Of a stretch of DNA of 64,000 nt, positions 1-9,305 are shown one piece after another. A program made the position numbers and the translations under genes. The notes beneath the pieces are model-generated. The model was not told the DNA's origin. It did no database searches and was given only the letters and a program-made list of their open reading frames with translations. Within the stretch, counting starts at the first letter, position 1; the number at the start of each line of letters is the position of its first letter. This DNA comes from Nitrospirota bacterium (lineage in GTDB: Bacteria; Nitrospirota; JACRHL01): contig JAOUMB010000006.1 in NCBI GenBank assembly GCA_029881725.1, forward strand, positions 29,016 through 93,015. Direction: 5' to 3'.

Positions 1-1346
1 AAGGTGTCCTCCAGCTTGCCGCACAGCAGCGACAGTGCCTCCGGGGTGCCTTCCAGCCGCTTGCGCAATTCCGAAAACACCAGCATCTCGCCGAACACGC
101 TGGCGGTTTCGGCGGTGGTCAGCGGGGTGTCGGAGCCGAAGTAGCCCCGTTCCCGCGCCGCCCACTGGTGTACCCCGTGTCCCAGTTCGTGGGCCAGCAC
201 CATCACGTCCCGCGGGCGTCCCAGGTAATTGAGCATCACGTAGGGGTGGGCGGATGGCGCGACCGGATGGGCGAATGCGCCACCGCGCTTGCCGGGGCGG
301 ATTTCCGCGTCGATCCACCGCCGCTCGAAGAACATGGCGGCGGTATCGGCCATTTCCGGCGAGAATTTCCGGTAGCTGTCCAGCACCATCCGCTTCGCCT
401 CGTCGAACGGGATCATGCCCGCGTCGCCAATGGGCGCGTAGCGGTCATAGTCCATCAACTGCGGGATGCCCAGCAGCTTTCCCTTGAGCCGGTAATAGTC
501 GTGCACCATGCCCGTGTGCCGCTCGCAGGCGTCCAGCAGGGCGTCCACGGCGGGGCCGGAGATCTCGTTGCCCAGGTTGCGGGACGCCATGGGGCCGTCA
601 TAGGCGCGGATTTCGGTTTCCGACGCATGGTCGGCAATCAGCGTGTTGTAGATGAAGGTGAGCAGGGGCGACAGTTCCTTCAGGCCGGCGGTGAGGGCGT
701 CGGCGGCGGCCTTGCGGGTATCCCGGTCGGCATCGGAGAGCAGTCCCAGCACTTCCTCCTCGGACAGTTGGCGGGTTTCCCCCTTGTCGGTGAAGGGGAA
801 CCGGGCCCGGGACAGGGTTTCGTCGAACAGGCGGGCAAAGGCGCGGGCGCCGGTGTTGGCCTTGCGGTCCAGAATCACTTCCTCCCCCTCGGTGCGCCGG
901 TGGGGCGTGAAATCGCGCTCGCGGATCAGGTGGTGGCGGTAGTGGGCCAGATCCGCATGCTCGATCAGCGGGCGGGCCTGCGCCTCGGGCAGGGCGGCCC
1001 ACTCCAGTTCCACGAACACCAGATCGGCGCGCATGGCGGTGAGCCGCTCGCGCACGCGGGTCAGCAGGGCGCCGTGGGCGGGAGCGGTGGTGTCGCCGGA
1101 GAAGGTCAGAAAGGCGAAGGCGGACAACACCCCGGCGTCCTGCCAGATGTCCTCCAGTTCACGCAGCATGGCGGCCAGATCGGCGGCCTTGGGCGGGCCG
1201 TTGGAAATGGCGCCCCGGTGGGCCTTCTCGAAGGCGCGGGCACGTTCCGCCAGGCGCTTCAGATCGGTTTCGATGGTGGGGTCGTCGATCCCCGCGTACA
1301 GGTCGGTCAGGTCCCAGGTTATGCCGTGGGCGGCGGTATCGGTCAT
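1..1346 (-). CDS. pepF: M3-family oligoendopeptidase (PepF-like), 3' end truncated by the window edge
   Basis: Reverse-strand reading from ATG at 1346 (MTDTAAHGITWDLTDLYAGIDDPTIETDLKRL...) stays open to base 1 and contains HELGHGVHQ (HExxH zinc site). Absent from the ORF track because it runs off the window. Confidence 0.88.
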   Translation of the reverse strand, partial: MTDTAAHGITWDLTDLYAGIDDPTIETDLKRLAERARAFEKAHRGAISNGPPKAADLAAMLRELEDIWQDAGVLSAFAFLTFSGDTTAPAHGALLTRVRERLTAMRADLVFVELEWAALPEAQARPLIEHADLAHYRHHLIRERDFTPHRRTEGEEVILDRKANTGARAFARLFDETLSRARFPFTDKGETRQLSEEEVLGLLSDADRDTRKAAADALTAGLKELSPLLTFIYNTLIADHASETEIRAYDGPMASRNLGNEISGPAVDALLDACERHTGMVHDYYRLKGKLLGIPQLMDYDRYAPIGDAGMIPFDEAKRMVLDSYRKFSPEMADTAAMFFERRWIDAEIRPGKRGGAFAHPVAPSAHPYVMLNYLGRPRDVMVLAHELGHGVHQWAARERGYFGSDTPLTTAETASVFGEMLVFSELRKRLEGTPEALSLLCGKLEDT

Positions 1347-1511
1347 TGGTTGGCTCCGTTGGGGTGGATGCGGGCGGGCATCCGGTTGCCCACGCCCATC
1401 CACCCCACTATACTGCGGGACGGGGGTCGTGGGCAGCCGCTTTTTCATAGGGTTGCGCGTTCCCGGGTTTGACTTTGGTTTTTATCCATCTTCGGGTTAC
1501 GGGGGCCTTCC

Positions 1512-2015
1512 ATGTCGCATGTGCACCATAAACAGCAGGCGAAAGCGCCGGTGGGGGCCTGGGTGGTGACCTGCTCCGACACCCGCACCGAGGCCACCGA
1601 CGAGAGCGGCAGGCTGGTGCGCGAACTGCTCGACAAGGACGGCCACACCCTGACCGGCTATTCCCTGGTGCCGGACGAACCGGCGGTGATCCGGCAGGCG
1701 CTGGCGGACGCGGCGGCCCACGATGGCACCCAGGTGGTGCTGATCAACGGCGGCACCGGCATCTCGCCGCGCGACTCCACCTATGAAGTGGTGGCCGGGA
1801 TGATCAACAAGCGCATCGACGGCTTTGGCGAGTTGTTCCGCTATCTGAGCTACAAGGAAATCGGCTCCTCCGCCATGATGAGCCGCGCCGTGGCCGGTGT
1901 GGCGGGACGGGTGGTGATCGTGGCCATGCCGGGCTCCCGCGCCGCCGTGCGGCTGGCCATGGAGGAGCTGGTTTTGCCGGAGTTGCGCCACATGGCGTGG
2001 CTGTTGAAACCATGA
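1512..2015 (+). CDS. moaB: Molybdenum cofactor biosynthesis protein B (MoaB/MogA family)
   Basis: VVTCSDTRTEATDESGRL...VVLINGGTGISPRDSTYEVV, typical MoaB signatures; about 167 aa. Confidence 0.92.
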   Translation: MSHVHHKQQAKAPVGAWVVTCSDTRTEATDESGRLVRELLDKDGHTLTGYSLVPDEPAVIRQALADAAAHDGTQVVLINGGTGISPRDSTYEVVAGMINKRIDGFGELFRYLSYKEIGSSAMMSRAVAGVAGRVVIVAMPGSRAAVRLAMEELVLPELRHMAWLLKP

Positions 2016-2055
2016 ACCTGCAACGGTGACAACCGTACCCATACAGAAGGGCGAT

Positions 2056-2382
2056 ATGAGAGAGATTCAACGCAGCTGCCAGCAGATCAAGGAGCGCATC
2101 GATCAGGGGGACGAGTTCCTGCTTCTGGACGTGCGCGAGGTGCCGGAACGGGCCTTCTGCAACATTGATGGCAGCCTGCACATTCCCATGAACCAGGTGC
2201 CGGCGCGCATGGCCGAACTGGACCGGGACAAGGACATCGTGGTGTTCTGCCACCACGGCGTGCGCAGCTTCCAGGTGGCCGCATACCTCAAGGCCAACGG
2301 ATTTGAGAACGTATACAATCTGGACGGCGGCATCGACCAGTGGTCGCTTACCGTCGATCCACAGGTGCCGCGCTACAATTGA
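2056..2382 (+). CDS. Rhodanese-like domain protein
   Basis: FLLLDVREVPERAFCNIDGSLHIPM...DIVVFCHHGVRSFQVAAYL; active-site Cys loop CHHGVRS. ATG 2056 preferred over GTG 2026. Confidence 0.9.
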   Translation: MREIQRSCQQIKERIDQGDEFLLLDVREVPERAFCNIDGSLHIPMNQVPARMAELDRDKDIVVFCHHGVRSFQVAAYLKANGFENVYNLDGGIDQWSLTVDPQVPRYN

Positions 2383-2477
2383 TCCGCAGCCGGACGTTTT
2401 TGTTTTTGTTTTTTTGAACTCCAGCACAACACGGGGTGGATTCGGGGCCGTGTCCTGATATGGTTGGGCCGGACACC

Positions 2478-3629
2478 ATGCGCATCTGTTATTTTGGCAC
2501 CTATTCCGACCAGTCCGGCTACCCCATGAACCGGGTGCTGCTGGCGGGCCTCGAGGCCGCTGGCGCCACGGTGATTCCGTGCCATGTGCGGGTGTGGGCC
2601 GACGCCGCCGACAAGATGGCGGCCAACGGGGCGCTGGGCATGCTGGCGCGGGCCGCGCGCATGGCGCTGGCGTGGCTGCGGCTGGGGATCAAATTTTATC
2701 ACCTGCCGGATTACGACGTGCTGGTGGTGGGCTACCTGGGCCATTTCGACCTGTTTCTGGCCAAGGCCCTGTCCCGCTTCCGGCCCCGCCCGGTGGTGCT
2801 CAACGCCCTCATCTCCCTGTACGACACGGTGGTGGTGGACCGGGGCATGATCTCCGCGCGCAACCCCCTGGCGCGCCTGCTGTGGCACCTGGATCGGGCG
2901 GCCTTCTCCATGGCCGACGCGGTGCTGATCGACACCACCACCCACGCCCGCCATCTGGCGGAAACCTTCGGCATCCCCCGGGAAAAGTGGATCACCGTGC
3001 GGGTGGGGTCCGATCCGGCGGGACTGCCGGATTTCCCGTCCCCGCCGCCGGTGGAAAAGCCGGTCACCGTGCTCTATTTCGGCACCTACATCGCCCTGCA
3101 CGGGGTGCCGGTGATTCTGCGCGCGGCGCGCAAGCTGGCCGGAGAGCGGGACATCGTGTTCCGCATGGTGGGACGCGGGCAGGAGGTGGCCAGCGCCCGC
3201 GACATGGCCCGCGACCTGCCCAACGTCACCTTTGTGGAACGGTGGGTGGACCGCCCGGAACTGCTGGCGGAAATTGCCGCCGCCCACATGTGCCTGGGGG
3301 TGTTCGGCACCGGCAGCAAAACCGCCCGGGTGATCCCGTGCAAGGTGTTCGACGCCCTGGCCATGGGCCGCCCGGTGATTACCGCCGACAACGAGGCGGT
3401 GCGCGAATTGCTCACCGGCGCGGGGGACGCGGTGCTGGTGCCCGCCGGGGATTCCGACGCGCTGGCGCGGGCCATTCGCGGGCTGGCCTTCGATCCGCCC
3501 CGGCGGGCGTCGCTGGGGGAAACCGGCTTTCGCCGTTTCCGCGCCGGGTGCACCCCGGAGGCCATTGGCGCCGGGGTGATCGCCGGGTTGGCGTCCCGCT
3601 TTCCGCACGCGGCCGGGGAGCGTTCGTGA
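2478..3629 (+). CDS. Glycosyltransferase family 4-like protein
   Basis: MRICYFGTYSDQSGYPMNRVLLAGLEAAGA...VFGTGSKTARVIPCKVFDALAMGRPVITAD; GT-B C-terminal signature. Start set at ATG 2478. Confidence 0.8.
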   Translation: MRICYFGTYSDQSGYPMNRVLLAGLEAAGATVIPCHVRVWADAADKMAANGALGMLARAARMALAWLRLGIKFYHLPDYDVLVVGYLGHFDLFLAKALSRFRPRPVVLNALISLYDTVVVDRGMISARNPLARLLWHLDRAAFSMADAVLIDTTTHARHLAETFGIPREKWITVRVGSDPAGLPDFPSPPPVEKPVTVLYFGTYIALHGVPVILRAARKLAGERDIVFRMVGRGQEVASARDMARDLPNVTFVERWVDRPELLAEIAAAHMCLGVFGTGSKTARVIPCKVFDALAMGRPVITADNEAVRELLTGAGDAVLVPAGDSDALARAIRGLAFDPPRRASLGETGFRRFRAGCTPEAIGAGVIAGLASRFPHAAGERS

Positions 3630-4834
3630 ACCGCATCATCCACCGGCTGGTGGCCCGCGGCGTGGCCCGCGCCATCGCCCCGGCGTTGCGCTATGCGGCG
3701 CGTCTGGAGGAGGTGGACCGGCTGCCGGAGGACGACGGCCTGCTCAAGGCGTTGCTGGAGGGGGAGGCGGCCGGGGAGGGGCCGGTCCATTACCTGCTCA
3801 ACGGCCATTTCAACCACGATACCGATCTGGTGACGCGCCTGAAGGGGCTGCACGCGCGCATGGCGCGGGGCGACCGGGTGGTGGCGGTCTGCTACGGCAC
3901 CCTGCTGCGCGGAGTGGCCGCCCGCTTCGGACTGACGGTGGTGGCCGCCAGCCGGGAGAACACCGTCACCCGCTACGACGTGGCCGACATCGCGCGGCTG
4001 GCCGGGTTTGAGATGGTCCTGCTGCGCCGCCCGAGGGTGCTGGGCTTTTGCGTGGCGTGGGTGGTCTATCTGCGCCCGGTAAAGCCCGACCCCATGCCCC
4101 CGTCCGTGAGCGTGATCGTCCCGGCGCGCAACGAGGCGGGCAATATTCCCCGCCTGTTCGACGAGATGCCGCGCTTTCCCGGCCCGACGGAGATCATTCT
4201 GGTGGAGGGACACTCCACCGACGGCACCGCCGACGCCATCCGGGGCGAAATGGAACGCCGCCAGCCGTTGCCCGGCACCACCTGGCACGCACTGACCCAG
4301 CCCGGCAGTGGCAAGGATGACGCGGTCTGCCACGGCCTGCGGCACGCCACGGGGGAACTGTGCGTGATTCTGGACGCGGACCTGACCGTGCCCCCGGCCA
4401 TGCTGCTGCGTTTTTACGAAACCTGCCGCGACGGGCTGGCGGATTTCGTCAACGGCTCCCGCCTGCTGTATCCGGTGGCGGGGGAGGAAATGCGGTTTTT
4501 CAACCGGGTGGGCAATGTGCTGTTCGTGCATCTGCTGTCCCGCGTGCTGGGCATGCGCGTGACCGATGCCCTGTGCGGCACCAAGCTGTTCCGGCGCGAC
4601 GACTGGCTGCGCATGCGCCGCTGGCGGGAGCGCTTCGGAAGCGGTGACCCGTTCGGCGATTTTGACCTGCTGTTCGCCTGCGCCGACCTGGCCATCGGTT
4701 GCGTCAACCTGCCGGTGCAGTACGCAACCCGCACTTACGGCAGCACCAACATCCACCGCTTTCGCTCCGGGTGGAGCCTGCTGCGCATGACCCTGCGGGG
4801 GGTGGTCTGGTTCCGTCTGAAGGGGCCGGCATGA
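3626..4834 (+). CDS. GT2 glycosyltransferase with a methyltransferase-like N-terminal extension
   Basis: GTG 3626 overlaps the upstream stop. PSVSVIVPARNEAGNIPRLFDEMPRF...EIILVEGHSTDGTADAI is GT2; the first ~150 aa (YLLNGHFNHDTDLVTRL...GDRVVAVCYGTLLRGVA) resemble the C-terminal half of a SAM methyltransferase. Confidence 0.78.
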   Translation: MNRIIHRLVARGVARAIAPALRYAARLEEVDRLPEDDGLLKALLEGEAAGEGPVHYLLNGHFNHDTDLVTRLKGLHARMARGDRVVAVCYGTLLRGVAARFGLTVVAASRENTVTRYDVADIARLAGFEMVLLRRPRVLGFCVAWVVYLRPVKPDPMPPSVSVIVPARNEAGNIPRLFDEMPRFPGPTEIILVEGHSTDGTADAIRGEMERRQPLPGTTWHALTQPGSGKDDAVCHGLRHATGELCVILDADLTVPPAMLLRFYETCRDGLADFVNGSRLLYPVAGEEMRFFNRVGNVLFVHLLSRVLGMRVTDALCGTKLFRRDDWLRMRRWRERFGSGDPFGDFDLLFACADLAIGCVNLPVQYATRTYGSTNIHRFRSGWSLLRMTLRGVVWFRLKGPA

Positions 4835-5682
4835 AGCCCTTGGTTTCCGTCATCATCCCGGTGCGCAACGGGGCCGCCACGGTGGGCGAGGTGCTGGATG
4901 CCCTGGCGGCGCAGGAGTGGCCAACGGACCGGATGCAGGTGATCGTGGCCGATAACGGCTCCACCGACGGCACCGGGGAGGTGGCCCGCGCCCGGGGTGC
5001 CACGGTGGTGGTGGAGGATCAGGTGTTCAGTGCCGCCGCCGCCCGCAACCGGGGCATCGACGCCGCCGAGGGCGACATCCTGCTGTTCGTGGACTGCGAT
5101 TGCGTGATGGAGCCGGGGTGGGTTTCGGCGCTGGTGGCGGCCCTGGAAGGGGAGAATGCCGATCTGGCGGGGGGCGCGGTGCGCAGCCGGCTGGGGCGGC
5201 GTCCGTTGCTGGGGCACTACGAGGATTTGAGTTATGCCCGGCAGGAGGCGCGCATCCGGGAGCACGGGGTGTCCGGCACCGGCAATCTGGCGGTGCGCCG
5301 GGCGGTGTTCGACGCGGTGGGGCCGTTTCGCGCCGACCTGCGCCAGGGGGAGGATGACGAGTTTTGCCAGCGCGTGGTGGCCGCCGGGTTTGTCATTGCC
5401 TTCGCGCCGGGGGCAGTTGTGTACCGGGCGCCGGTGGAGAGTGTGGCCGCCCTGCTGCGCCGCCAGTACCGATCCGGGCGGACGGAGGTGGCCCTGCTGG
5501 CGGCAGGGGGGCAACTGGTGCGCGCTCCGGGAAGCTCCTACCTGTCGCGCAAGCGGGCCTATGTGGCGCGGGTGCTGAGGGCGCAAGGGGTGCCGTGGTT
5601 CCACCGGATCGGGGTGATCGTCCTCAACCTGGCCGCCAGTGTGGCCCAGTGGCTTGGCCGCCGTTCGGGTGGAAACCGGTAA
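4831..5682 (+). CDS. GT2 glycosyltransferase
   Basis: [25 protein letters not shown]...[21 protein letters not shown]...ILLFVDCDC; overlaps the upstream stop by 4 nt. Confidence 0.88.
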   Translation: MKPLVSVIIPVRNGAATVGEVLDALAAQEWPTDRMQVIVADNGSTDGTGEVARARGATVVVEDQVFSAAAARNRGIDAAEGDILLFVDCDCVMEPGWVSALVAALEGENADLAGGAVRSRLGRRPLLGHYEDLSYARQEARIREHGVSGTGNLAVRRAVFDAVGPFRADLRQGEDDEFCQRVVAAGFVIAFAPGAVVYRAPVESVAALLRRQYRSGRTEVALLAAGGQLVRAPGSSYLSRKRAYVARVLRAQGVPWFHRIGVIVLNLAASVAQWLGRRSGGNR

Positions 5683-6488
5683 TGCCCGAACTTCCCGAGG
5701 TGGAAACCACCCGCCGGGGGATCGAACCCCACGTGGCGGGCGCGCGCATTCTGCGCGTGGCGGTGCGTGAGGCGCGCCTGCGCTGGCCGGTGCCGCCGGA
5801 GGTGAACCGCGCGGCCGGGCAGCTGGTGCGCCGGGTGGCCCGCCGCGCCAAATACCTGTTGCTGGAACTGGAATCCGGCTGCCTGATCGTGCATCTGGGC
5901 ATGTCCGGCAGTCTGCGCCTGGTGGCCGCGGACGCCCCGCCGGGCAAACACGACCATGTGGATCTGGTGCTGGAAGGGGGAAGCTCCCTGCGCCTGACCG
6001 ATCCGCGCCGGTTCGGATGCCTGTTGTGGAGCGACGACGGTCACCACCCCCTGCTGGAGAAACTGGGGCCGGAACCGCTGGAAGCGGACTTTTCCGCCGG
6101 GTATCTGCACGCCCGCTCCCGTGGGCGGCGGGTGGCGGTTAAGCATTTTCTGATGGACGGGCAGGTGGTGGTGGGGGTGGGCAACATCTACGCCAACGAG
6201 GCCCTGTTTCTGGCCGGAATCGCGCCGACCCGGCCCGCCGGACGGGTATCCCTGGCCCGCTATACGGCGCTGGCCGAGGCCGTGCGCACCGTGCTGGCGC
6301 GGGCCATCGAGGCCGGCGGTACCACCCTGCGGGACTTTGTGGGGGGCGATGGCAAGCCGGGCTATTTTGCCCAGGAACTGCGGGTGTATGGACGCACCGG
6401 GCAGCCGTGCCCCCGCTGCGGAACCGCCGTCAGGGGCGGTCAGTTGGGGCAGCGCTCGGCGTTCTGGTGCCCCCAATGCCAGCGCTAG
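5682..6488 (+). CDS. mutM: Formamidopyrimidine-DNA glycosylase
   Basis: [21 protein letters not shown]-terminus with catalytic Pro, and C-terminal zinc finger [26 protein letters not shown]. Confidence 0.95.
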   Translation: MPELPEVETTRRGIEPHVAGARILRVAVREARLRWPVPPEVNRAAGQLVRRVARRAKYLLLELESGCLIVHLGMSGSLRLVAADAPPGKHDHVDLVLEGGSSLRLTDPRRFGCLLWSDDGHHPLLEKLGPEPLEADFSAGYLHARSRGRRVAVKHFLMDGQVVVGVGNIYANEALFLAGIAPTRPAGRVSLARYTALAEAVRTVLARAIEAGGTTLRDFVGGDGKPGYFAQELRVYGRTGQPCPRCGTAVRGGQLGQRSAFWCPQCQR

Positions 6489-8298
6489 GGGGCAGGGAGC
6501 GGTAAATTTGCTCCAACGGCGGGGACACCGCGCCGTTGGCTTCCGCCCGCCGGTAGAGCGCACGCGCGTCGTCAAAACGGCCCGCGGCCCGGTAGGCGAT
6601 GATCAGGTTGGCGTATATCGTCGGGGAGCCGGGATCGAAGTTCAGGGCCTGTTCCATGCGGACAATGCCCGCGGGCAGATCGCCGCCACGGGCCAGGGTG
6701 ATTCCCAGATTGGTCAGCGCCTCCGGGTAGCGGGGACGCAGTTCGATGGCCCGCTGGTAGGAGGCGCGGGCCGCGTTCAGGTCGCCCTCGATCTCCTGGA
6801 CCACCCCCAGGTTGAAGTGGGCCGGGGCGTAGCGGGGATACAGGCGGATGGCCTCGGCAAGCGCCTGTCGGGCGCCGGTCATGTCGCCAAGCCGTTCCAG
6901 GGCGCTGCCCAGGTCCGAATGCACCGAGGCCTCATTGGGATAGATGGCGATGGATTTGCGGTATTCCGCCACCGCGCCGGGCAGGTCACCCCCCTCTTGC
7001 AGGGCGGTGCCCAGGTTGGCGTGGGCGCGGAAATCCCCCGGCGCCTTGGCCACCGCATCCCGCCACAGGGAAAGGTTGCTGCCCCACACCGGGTTGCGCA
7101 GCACGGTGCCCGTGCCGAGTACCGCCACCACCACCGCCACCGCCACCAGCGAGCGGCGCTCCGGCAGCAATGGCCGCCAGGCGGCCAGAATCGCCCCCAC
7201 CGCCAGCAGGATTCCGGCCGCGGCCAGATACCCACGGCTCTCCTGCAACGGGGTGTTCATGGGCAACAGGGTGGTGGGGGCCAGGGCGATCAGAAACAGT
7301 CCCCAGCCGAAGGCGGCCGCTGGAATCTTCCGCCATACGGCCACCGCCCCGGCGGTGATGCCCAGCAGCAGCAGACCGCACACGGCGGCCGTCAGCGACG
7401 GGCCCGCGGCGGGGAAGGCGTGCACCACGCTCAGTCCCACCGGCACCAGCATCAGCCACAGGAATTTGGCCAGCACCATGGCCTGAAGCCACAGATTCTC
7501 GCCGATGCCGCGCGGTCCCACACCGCCGCCCGCCACCTTGAGCAGGTAGGCCAGGTGCCCCTGCCAGACCAGAAACCCCAATGCCAACCCCAGCGCCGCC
7601 GCGTGCAGTCCGTAGCCGTGCAGGCCGTAGCGGCGCGCGGCGGGCGGCGGGTAGAGCAGGTCGTAAAGCAGGAACAGGGCGGGAGTGACCACCGCCACCT
7701 CCTTGGTCAGCACCGCCGCCAGGGTGCAGGCGAAGGCGCCGCCCAACCGGGCGTAACGCCCGGCGCCCCGCCCCTGCCGGGCGGCGATGAACAGCAGCAG
7801 CGCCCCCAGCATGAAGGTGGCGCTCAGCACCGAGGAGCGGGCGGTGATGTAGTTCACCGCTTCCGTGTGAAACGGGGTGACCAGAAAGACGGCCCCGGTG
7901 GCCACCGCCCACGGCCCCGGCACCCCCAGGCGCCGGCTCAGGGCCACCAGCATCAGCGCGCAGGCCACATGCAGCAGCAGGTTGACCAGGTGAAACCCGG
8001 CCACCCCGTCGCCGGTGACCATGAAGTTGAACAGGTAGCTCACCAGCAGCATGGGCCGGTAGTGGGTGGCCGTGGGTTCGGTGGGGGCGAAATAGTGGCG
8101 CCCGGCGCTGGGCACGAACACGTCCTTCAGGATGCCGGGGTCGTGCAGGTAATGGTTCTGGGCGATGCCGTGGGCATCGTCGAAGTGAAACGGGTTGTGC
8201 AGGGCGTTGGCATACAGCCCCAGCGCGGCCACCAGAAACACCAGGGGCAGCAGCAGGCGGCGCGCGCCCGGCCGTTGGATCAGGGGGACAGCGCTCAC
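6430..8298 (-). CDS. TMTC-like membrane protein with C-terminal TPR repeats
   Basis: GTG start at 8298 ([45 protein letters not shown]...), many TM segments, then TPRs ([37 protein letters not shown]...). Confidence 0.75.
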   Translation of the reverse strand: MSAVPLIQRPGARRLLLPLVFLVAALGLYANALHNPFHFDDAHGIAQNHYLHDPGILKDVFVPSAGRHYFAPTEPTATHYRPMLLVSYLFNFMVTGDGVAGFHLVNLLLHVACALMLVALSRRLGVPGPWAVATGAVFLVTPFHTEAVNYITARSSVLSATFMLGALLLFIAARQGRGAGRYARLGGAFACTLAAVLTKEVAVVTPALFLLYDLLYPPPAARRYGLHGYGLHAAALGLALGFLVWQGHLAYLLKVAGGGVGPRGIGENLWLQAMVLAKFLWLMLVPVGLSVVHAFPAAGPSLTAAVCGLLLLGITAGAVAVWRKIPAAAFGWGLFLIALAPTTLLPMNTPLQESRGYLAAAGILLAVGAILAAWRPLLPERRSLVAVAVVVAVLGTGTVLRNPVWGSNLSLWRDAVAKAPGDFRAHANLGTALQEGGDLPGAVAEYRKSIAIYPNEASVHSDLGSALERLGDMTGARQALAEAIRLYPRYAPAHFNLGVVQEIEGDLNAARASYQRAIELRPRYPEALTNLGITLARGGDLPAGIVRMEQALNFDPGSPTIYANLIIAYRAAGRFDDARALYRRAEANGAVSPPLEQIYRSLPPSAGIGGTRTPSAAPTDRP

Positions 8299-9191
8299 GC
8301 GGCGGCGCGCACCCGGTCCAGGCCACGGGCCGCGGCCCAGCACCAGATCAGTTTGGCCAGCAGCACCACCGGAAACGCGGCCGCATCCCGCACCAGTTCC
8401 GGGTGGCGGAACCAGATGCGCAGGGTGGCCCCCAGCGCCAGCAGGGGCGAGAACAGGCGCAGGGTCCAGGCGCTTTTCAGATACCACGGGGTGCCCAGCA
8501 GGTCCGCATGGCGGCCGCGCACCACAATGGAGTCCGGCGCCCAGGCGGCGGCGTGGCGCAGGAACCCGCCGAAATCGGCGCGCCCGTGGTGATGGGCGGC
8601 GGGCGCCGTGGGCTCGAAGTACATGGGATACCCCTTGCGGGACAGGCGCATCATCAGGTCGAAGTCCTCCCCGCACACCAGGGTTTCGTCAAACCCGTTG
8701 ACCTCCTGCAGCAGCAGTTTGGGCAGACACAGGTTGGCGGCGGACAGGTGAAACCCGCGCGGGGGGCCCGCCGGGGTGGAGGGCAGAAACCCGTGGGCGG
8801 CGGAGATGTTGTCCGCCACCCGCCAGAAGCCTTCGCGGGGGAAGGTGAGCGCGCCGCCCACGATCGGGTGCCCCTGGGCGTGGGTGGCCAGCATGCGCGC
8901 CATCCAGTGCGGCTCGGGGATGCAGTCCGCATCCAGAAACAGCACGGTTTCGCCGCGCGCCTCGCGAATGGCCAGGTTGCGGGCCTCGGAAGGGGTGTAG
9001 TCGCGTTCGGTTTCCAGAAAGCGCACCCGGGGATCGACGGGAATCACCCCGTGCCGGTCCCTTCCGGCCACGATCACCTCGAAGGATTGATCCACCCCCT
9101 GCTGGGCCAGAACCGCATTTACGGTGTCGCCCACACGGGGACAGTGCAGGTTCGGAATCAGGACCGACAGGGTGGGATTATCTACAAACAT
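8295..9191 (-). CDS. GT2 glycosyltransferase
   Basis: MFVDNPTLSVLIPNLHCPRVGDTVNAVLAQQG...DYTPSEARNLAIREARGETVLFLDADCIPEPHWMARML; stop overlaps the downstream GTG. Confidence 0.85.
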   Translation of the reverse strand: MFVDNPTLSVLIPNLHCPRVGDTVNAVLAQQGVDQSFEVIVAGRDRHGVIPVDPRVRFLETERDYTPSEARNLAIREARGETVLFLDADCIPEPHWMARMLATHAQGHPIVGGALTFPREGFWRVADNISAAHGFLPSTPAGPPRGFHLSAANLCLPKLLLQEVNGFDETLVCGEDFDLMMRLSRKGYPMYFEPTAPAAHHHGRADFGGFLRHAAAWAPDSIVVRGRHADLLGTPWYLKSAWTLRLFSPLLALGATLRIWFRHPELVRDAAAFPVVLLAKLIWCWAAARGLDRVRAAA

Positions 9192-9305
9192 ATGCGATTC
9201 ATGGCCTTTTGGAGGGGCGCCGCCCCGCGACAAATGTAGCATATTCACCGCAAACCGCTTGCACGATGGCCGTTGGCGCTGTGGTATGATTCCGGCCTTT
9301 CGACG

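Noticed and set aside
168-1472. 434-aa plus-strand ORF at the left edge
   Set aside because: Opposite the M3 peptidase with its HELGHGVHQ motif; antisense shadow.
2396-2415. TTTTTGTTTTTGTTTTTTT tract after the rhodanese as a terminator
   Set aside because: No convincing GC-rich stem directly upstream; recorded only as a T-rich tract.
2579-3625. N-terminal ~349 residues of the 751-aa ORF 2579..4834
   Set aside because: Out-of-frame overlap with the GT4 gene and low-complexity; the real gene starts at GTG 3626.
6337-8592. 751-aa plus-strand ORF opposite the TPR membrane protein
   Set aside because: Low-complexity Gln/His/Gly/Arg-rich; the minus frame has TM segments and TPR repeats.
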